From assembly GCA_019187225.1 (NCBI GenBank), contig JABAQQ010000023.1, positions 1 through 64,000 of the forward strand: a DNA stretch of 64,000 bases. The letters are read 5' to 3'. Source of the DNA: Saprospiraceae bacterium. GTDB taxonomy: Bacteria; Bacteroidota; Bacteroidia; Chitinophagales; Saprospiraceae. The notes beneath the pieces were generated by a model. That model did no database searches. It saw only the letters and a program-made list of their open reading frames with translations, and was not told where the DNA came from. The position numbers were made by a program, and so were the translations under genes. This document shows, in pieces, positions 60,597 through 64,000 of this stretch (positions within the stretch are counted from its first letter, which is position 1; each line of letters begins with the position of its first letter).

Positions 60597-62078
60597 TTAT
60601 TTCTCTTCCAACTCCCCCAACAACTCCCGAAAACTCGCCAGCCCTGCCTCCAGATTCTCCACGATCTCTAAAGCCAGCACATCCGGGTCGGGCAGGTTGT
60701 CGAGATCGGCGAGGGACTTGTCTTTTATCCAGAAGATGTCGAGGCTGGTTTTGTCGCGGGCGAGGATGTCGTCGTAGGAGAATTTGCGCCAGCGGCCGTC
60801 GGGGTTGTCGGGCGACCAGGTTTCGGTGCGCACGTGGCGGTTTTCGGGGTTGTAGCACCGGATGAAATCTTGAAGGTCTTCGAAGCGGAGCGGGTTTTTC
60901 TTTTGGGTGAAGTGGATGTTGGTACGGAAGTCGTAAATCCAGACCGCTTTCGTCCAGGGGTCTTTTTGAGCGGGCTTGTTGTCGAAGAAAAGGACGTTGG
61001 CCTTGACGCCACCCGCGTAGAACAGGCCGGTGGGCAGGCGCAGGATGGTGTGCAGGTCGGTATTTTGCATCAACTTCTTGCGCACCGTCTCGCCGGCGCC
61101 GCCCTCGAACAGGACGTTGTCGGGCACTACGACCGCGGCTTCGCCGTTGATTTTGAGGATGGTGCGGATGTGCTGGACGAAGTTCAGTTGTTTATTGGAC
61201 GTGGAAGCCCAGAAATCCTGCCGGTTGTAACTGAGTTCTTCTTTTACCTCTTCCCCTTCATTGTTGGTGCTGGTCATCGAGGATTTTTTGCCGAAAGGCG
61301 GATTGGCCAGCACATAGTCGAAGCGTTTGCCGGGATCGGCGATGAGGGCGTCGTTGCGGTGGATGTCGGGTTCGTGGTCGAGGTCACCGATGTTGTGCAG
61401 GAAGAGGTTCATGAGGCACAAGCGGTGCGTGCCGGCCACGATCTCCCAGCCGTGGAAAGTCTCGTATTTGAGGAAGTGCTTCTGGTCCCGGTCGAGTTGG
61501 TAGTTTTGGGTGAGGAAGTCGTACGCCGCAAGAAAAAAGCCTCCGGTGCCCGCGCTTGGGTCGGCGATGGTTTTCCCGGGTTCGGGGCGCACACATTCCA
61601 CCATAGCTCGGATAAGTGCGCGGGGCGTGAAATACTGCCCGGCGCCGCTTTTGGTGTCCTCGGCGTTCTTTTCCAGCAGTCCTTCGTAGATGTCGCCCTT
61701 GACGTCGGCGCCCATCATCACCCAACTTTCCTCGTCGATCATCTGGATGACCTTGTACAGTTTGGCGGGGTCCTGGATTTTGTTCTGGGCCTTGAAGAAT
61801 ATCTCGCCCAGCATGCCGCCCTGCTTGCCGAGTTCGCGCAGCAGGGTCACGTAGTGGGTTTCCAGTTCGGCGCCGCGGCGGCTGCGCAGGCTCTCCCAGT
61901 TGTACTCCGCCGGTATTTTGATGTCGCGGTTGTACGGTGGTTTGGCGTACTCGTCGGCCATTTTGAGAAAGAGCAGAAAAGTCAGTTGCTCCAGGTAATC
62001 GCCATAACTCACCCCGTCGTCGCGGAGGACGTTGCAGAAGGACCAGACGCGGGAGATGATGGAGGAGGTGTTGGACAT
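60597..62078 (-). CDS. hsdM: Type I restriction-modification methyltransferase subunit HsdM
   Basis: From MSNTSSIISRVWSF the protein has 493 residues; an upstream frame running into the repeat array was rejected. It has the N-terminal HsdM_N helical domain (about 1-140) and the N6-adenine methylase core with SAM motif I ADPSAGTGG (172-180) and the catalytic NPPFG (259-263). GQYFTPR (148-154) is also typical. It should methylate adenines at the site chosen by HsdS and work with an HsdR nuclease, which is not in the window. Unusually, hsdS lies upstream rather than downstream, separated by the repeat array. Confidence 0.96.
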   Translation of the reverse strand: MSNTSSIISRVWSFCNVLRDDGVSYGDYLEQLTFLLFLKMADEYAKPPYNRDIKIPAEYNWESLRSRRGAELETHYVTLLRELGKQGGMLGEIFFKAQNKIQDPAKLYKVIQMIDEESWVMMGADVKGDIYEGLLEKNAEDTKSGAGQYFTPRALIRAMVECVRPEPGKTIADPSAGTGGFFLAAYDFLTQNYQLDRDQKHFLKYETFHGWEIVAGTHRLCLMNLFLHNIGDLDHEPDIHRNDALIADPGKRFDYVLANPPFGKKSSMTSTNNEGEEVKEELSYNRQDFWASTSNKQLNFVQHIRTILKINGEAAVVVPDNVLFEGGAGETVRKKLMQNTDLHTILRLPTGLFYAGGVKANVLFFDNKPAQKDPWTKAVWIYDFRTNIHFTQKKNPLRFEDLQDFIRCYNPENRHVRTETWSPDNPDGRWRKFSYDDILARDKTSLDIFWIKDKSLADLDNLPDPDVLALEIVENLEAGLASFRELLGELEEK

Positions 62079-62181
62079 GGGTGCGGTTTTTTCAGCAAAA
62101 GTAATGGGTTTGTTAAGGTATTGTTTTATCGTGTTGCGCAGGTGAGCGTCGATCATATTTGTAGAAAATGTGCATCATTGG
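62079..62181. other. Leader between the repeat array and hsdM
   Basis: About 100 bp between the first repeat of the array and the hsdM start. It holds no clear -7 box on the minus strand. An in-frame extension of hsdM exists here but is not supported by the family's N-terminus. Confidence 0.5.
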
Positions 62182-62884
62182 AGGGGCAGCGCCCCGACAA
62201 TATTTGTAGTAGCAACGAACACAAAGCCGTAGTGGAGGGGCAGCCCCCCGACATATTTGTAGCAACGAACACAAAGCCGTAGTGGAGGGGCAGCCCCCCG
62301 ACATATTTGTAGCAACGAACACAAAGCCGTGGTGGAGGGGCAGCCCCCCGACATATTTGTAGCAACGAACACAAACCCGTGATGCAGGGGCAGCCCCCCG
62401 ACATATTTGTAGCAACGAACACAAAGCCGTGATGCAGGGGCAGCGCCCCGACAATATTTGTAGCAACGAACACAAACCCGTGATGCAGGGGCAGCGCCCC
62501 GACAATATTTGTAGCAACGAACACAAACCCGTGATGCAGGGGCAGCGCCCCGACAATATTTGTAGATCGACGTCCCATCGTATCGTAAAGGGGCAGCGCC
62601 CCGACAACATTTATAGAATTGTGCGCCCGTGTATCGCAGAGGGGCAGCGCCCCGGTAATATTTGTAGATCGACGCCCCATCGTATCGTAAAGGGGCAGCG
62701 CCCCGACAACATTTGTAGAATTGTGCGCCCGTGTATCGCAGAGGGGCAGCGCCCCGACAACATTTGTAGAATTGTGCGCCCGTGTATCGCAAAGGGGCAG
62801 CGCCCCGACAATATATTCCGGGGCGCTGCCCCTCCGTGACATATTGACACACGATCCTACAAATATTACCGGGGCGCTGCCCCT
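62182..62884. repeat. Array of 15 GC-hairpin repeats (13 direct, 2 inverted)
   Basis: Each 27-28-bp unit is AGGGGCAGCGCCCCG followed by an A/T-rich stretch ending in TTTGTAG. The GGGGC/GCCCC hairpin has an AGC loop; four early copies read AGCCCCCCG instead. Starts: 62182, 62236, 62286, 62336, 62386, 62436, 62487, 62538, 62589, 62640, 62691, 62742, 62793, then inverted copies at 62819-62833 and 62857-62884. Period is 50-51 bp. Spacers are about 23 bp but belong to only three types: one beginning CAACGAACAC (seven times), ATCGACG (twice) and AATTGTGCGC (three times). The last inverted copy overlaps the hsdS stop codon. Four long reading frames cross it; I regard them as fortuitous because 51 is divisible by 3. 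Confidence 0.97.
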
Positions 62885-64000
62885 ATTTCACCAATTTCCC
62901 CTCAAACGCCCGCTTCAAAATACTCTGCCGCAACGCTTCGGATTGCTGCAAGGCTTGCGTGATGGTTTCTTCGAGTTTGTCGCAGACGGACAAGCGGGAT
63001 TCGATTTCCTGGACGATGCGGTGTTGTTCCTCCAGAGACGGTATGAAAATTGGAATGCTGCTAACAATTTTCAAATTCAAATTTGTCATCGTCGTTCCCC
63101 CTGCATTTAGTTCAAGATATTTTTTACAATGGTCACTTCTTAATTGGTAGTACAGAAACGTGGAATCAACTCTTTGTCGTGGTCTAACGAATAGGCTTCC
63201 GGTACCGCAAAACCAGCCATTTTCTTTTTCTGTAACAAGGCCACATCTACCCATTTCTCCTCTTCTTCCCATTATTACATCACCTGCTTTCAATATGTAA
63301 TTGGGCAAGCTGTCTCTTTTCGAAATTGAAATTGAATATTTGAAATCGGGTAAAATCTCACCGTCTTTTAAGTGCATTGGGTTTATTAAAGGGATACCAT
63401 TTTCAATATAATCTTCCTGATGCAATTGGCTGCCAAATGGGCCTATTTGAATTTTTTCTGAAACATCTTTCAATAAATTCGTTTCATCCTCATTCCCCTC
63501 AAACGCCCACTTCAGCACCGCTTGCCGGTACACCTTGAGTTGTGCCTGGGCGGTTTTCAGTTGCGCGATGCCATTGTCCAACTGGCTGAACAAGGCTTCG
63601 ATTTTGGCGACGATGCGGTGTTGCTCGGGGAGGGGTGGTATTGGGATGTCAAGATTTTTCAAAATACCCTGACTAATATTAGGCTGTGCTCCCCCAATAC
63701 CTTGTTTAACCAGATCCGCTTTGCTGAAAAACAGAAATTGATACAAGTATTTTGGGTCAATTTTTTCGCTTTCAAATATGCCACAAACGGCTTGATTAGT
63801 TGCTGCATCTATACCGAGGAATGCAAGTTTTCCAATTGTAGCTCCGTAAAGTGCTATCAGCAAAGTGCCTTTTGGGAATATTTTCGCGCTTGAGTTTTTA
63901 ATAGCCGCTTCTGTGATTTTTTCTTCGGTATCTGTTATCAATCCCTTATCCAATTCCCCTGACTTAACCCAAGGGATATGCCCATTATAAAAGTTAGGGT
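62883..64000 (-). CDS. hsdS: Type I restriction-modification specificity subunit HsdS (partial, 5' end outside window)
   Basis: The frame is open to the edge, and the first residues read here are PNFYNGHIPWVKSGEL. That is a TRD start like GxIPWVKSGE, so the true start is beyond 64000. Two target-recognition domains are present. The first conserved helix segment is PLPEQHRIVAKIEALFSQLD...YRQAVLKWAFEG and the second is EEQHRIVQEIESRLS...LRQSILKRAFEGKLVK, ending at TAG. The TRD DNA is AT-rich while the helical spacers are GC-richer, typical of domain swapping. HsdS recognises the DNA sequence for HsdM/HsdR. At least 372 residues are inside the window. Confidence 0.94.
   Translation of the reverse strand, partial: PNFYNGHIPWVKSGELDKGLITDTEEKITEAAIKNSSAKIFPKGTLLIALYGATIGKLAFLGIDAATNQAVCGIFESEKIDPKYLYQFLFFSKADLVKQGIGGAQPNISQGILKNLDIPIPPLPEQHRIVAKIEALFSQLDNGIAQLKTAQAQLKVYRQAVLKWAFEGNEDETNLLKDVSEKIQIGPFGSQLHQEDYIENGIPLINPMHLKDGEILPDFKYSISISKRDSLPNYILKAGDVIMGRRGEMGRCGLVTEKENGWFCGTGSLFVRPRQRVDSTFLYYQLRSDHCKKYLELNAGGTTMTNLNLKIVSSIPIFIPSLEEQHRIVQEIESRLSVCDKLEETITQALQQSEALRQSILKRAFEGKLVK

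Noticed and set aside
60834-62282. 482-codon plus-strand frame over hsdM
   Set aside because: It is antisense to hsdM, which has clear SAM and NPPF motifs; its composition looks like a shadow of GC-rich codons.
62113-62852. Three minus-strand frames of 165, 229 and 225 codons with 17-residue repeats, and a 136-codon plus frame (62429-62839)
   Set aside because: They run entirely through the repeat array; the 51-bp period keeps all frames open, so they are products of the repeats rather than genes.
62182-62884. A CRISPR array
   Set aside because: Only three spacer types recur, two repeats are inverted, the repeat is a short GC hairpin that also occurs elsewhere, and no cas gene is in the window.

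Overview
The window looks like a chromosomal segment of a Bacteroidota bacterium, most likely of the Saprospiraceae / Chitinophagales type. Evidence: two giant secreted proteins with the gliding-motility-associated type B C-terminal domain of the type IX secretion system (T9SS), a subtilase with a type A T9SS tail, Bacteroidota-typical families (DUF4292 lipoprotein, EtfB-EtfA-bifunctional nuclease cluster, VPS10/BNR repeat protein, Nuc_H_symport-type MFS), repeated TAnnTTTG promoter -7 boxes, and the absence of obvious Shine-Dalgarno sequences. The genus assignment is inference only.

Layout. 0.3-2.8 kb (-): electron-transfer flavoprotein etfB-etfA followed by a bifunctional nuclease. 3.0-5.4 kb (+): TPR protein, DUF4292 lipoprotein and EnvC-like murein hydrolase activator, overlapping or nearly so. 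5.7-8.1 kb: quinone-oxidoreductase-like MDR enzyme, voltage-gated-type ion channel with a zinc-ribbon tail, membrane metal-dependent hydrolase. 8.1-11.8 kb (-): a 1241-residue polytopic NtrY-like histidine kinase, divergent from the RNase P RNA gene rnpB (12.0-12.4 kb, +). 12.5-17.6 kb: SGNH hydrolase, lipocalin-like protein, acyl-CoA desaturase, beta-lactamase-fold serine hydrolase, small Ig-like secreted protein, MFS nucleoside transporter. 17.7-22.3 kb: envelope-glycan genes (GT2 polyprenyl-phosphate glycosyltransferase, LPG-synthase/flippase-like membrane protein, NAD-sugar epimerase, ArnT-like GT39). 22.6-25.6 kb (-): GH25 lysozyme, PaaG-like isomerase, Tat-exported class-V aminotransferase. 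25.8-27.0 kb: two basic low-complexity secreted proteins. 27.4-33.5 kb: RNase R, LolA-like carrier, MacB-like permease, LysE exporter, small lipoprotein.

33.6-53.3 kb is a cell-surface/secretion block: two giant T9SS type B proteins (2201 and 2097 residues), a T9SS type A subtilase and a 1097-residue BNR/VPS10 protein. A ClC antiporter and a TPR-linked class III adenylate cyclase follow.

56.7-64.0 kb (-) is the most notable region. It is a probable defence operon read right to left: hsdS (runs off the window), an 800-bp array of 15 GC-hairpin repeats, hsdM, and then three tightly spaced pentapeptide-repeat proteins. One carries a C-terminal TIR-like domain, one is TIR-pentapeptide-TIR, and one is pentapeptide-TIR. 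All share the same N-terminal WN-W-R header before the beta-helix. I know of no characterised anti-phage system with this three-gene layout inside a type I restriction-modification locus, so it is the best candidate for an undescribed system. The same GC-hairpin repeat occurs as a four-copy inverted cluster at 27.1 kb, so it is a dispersed family. Many spacers also carry their own short-period degenerate repeats.
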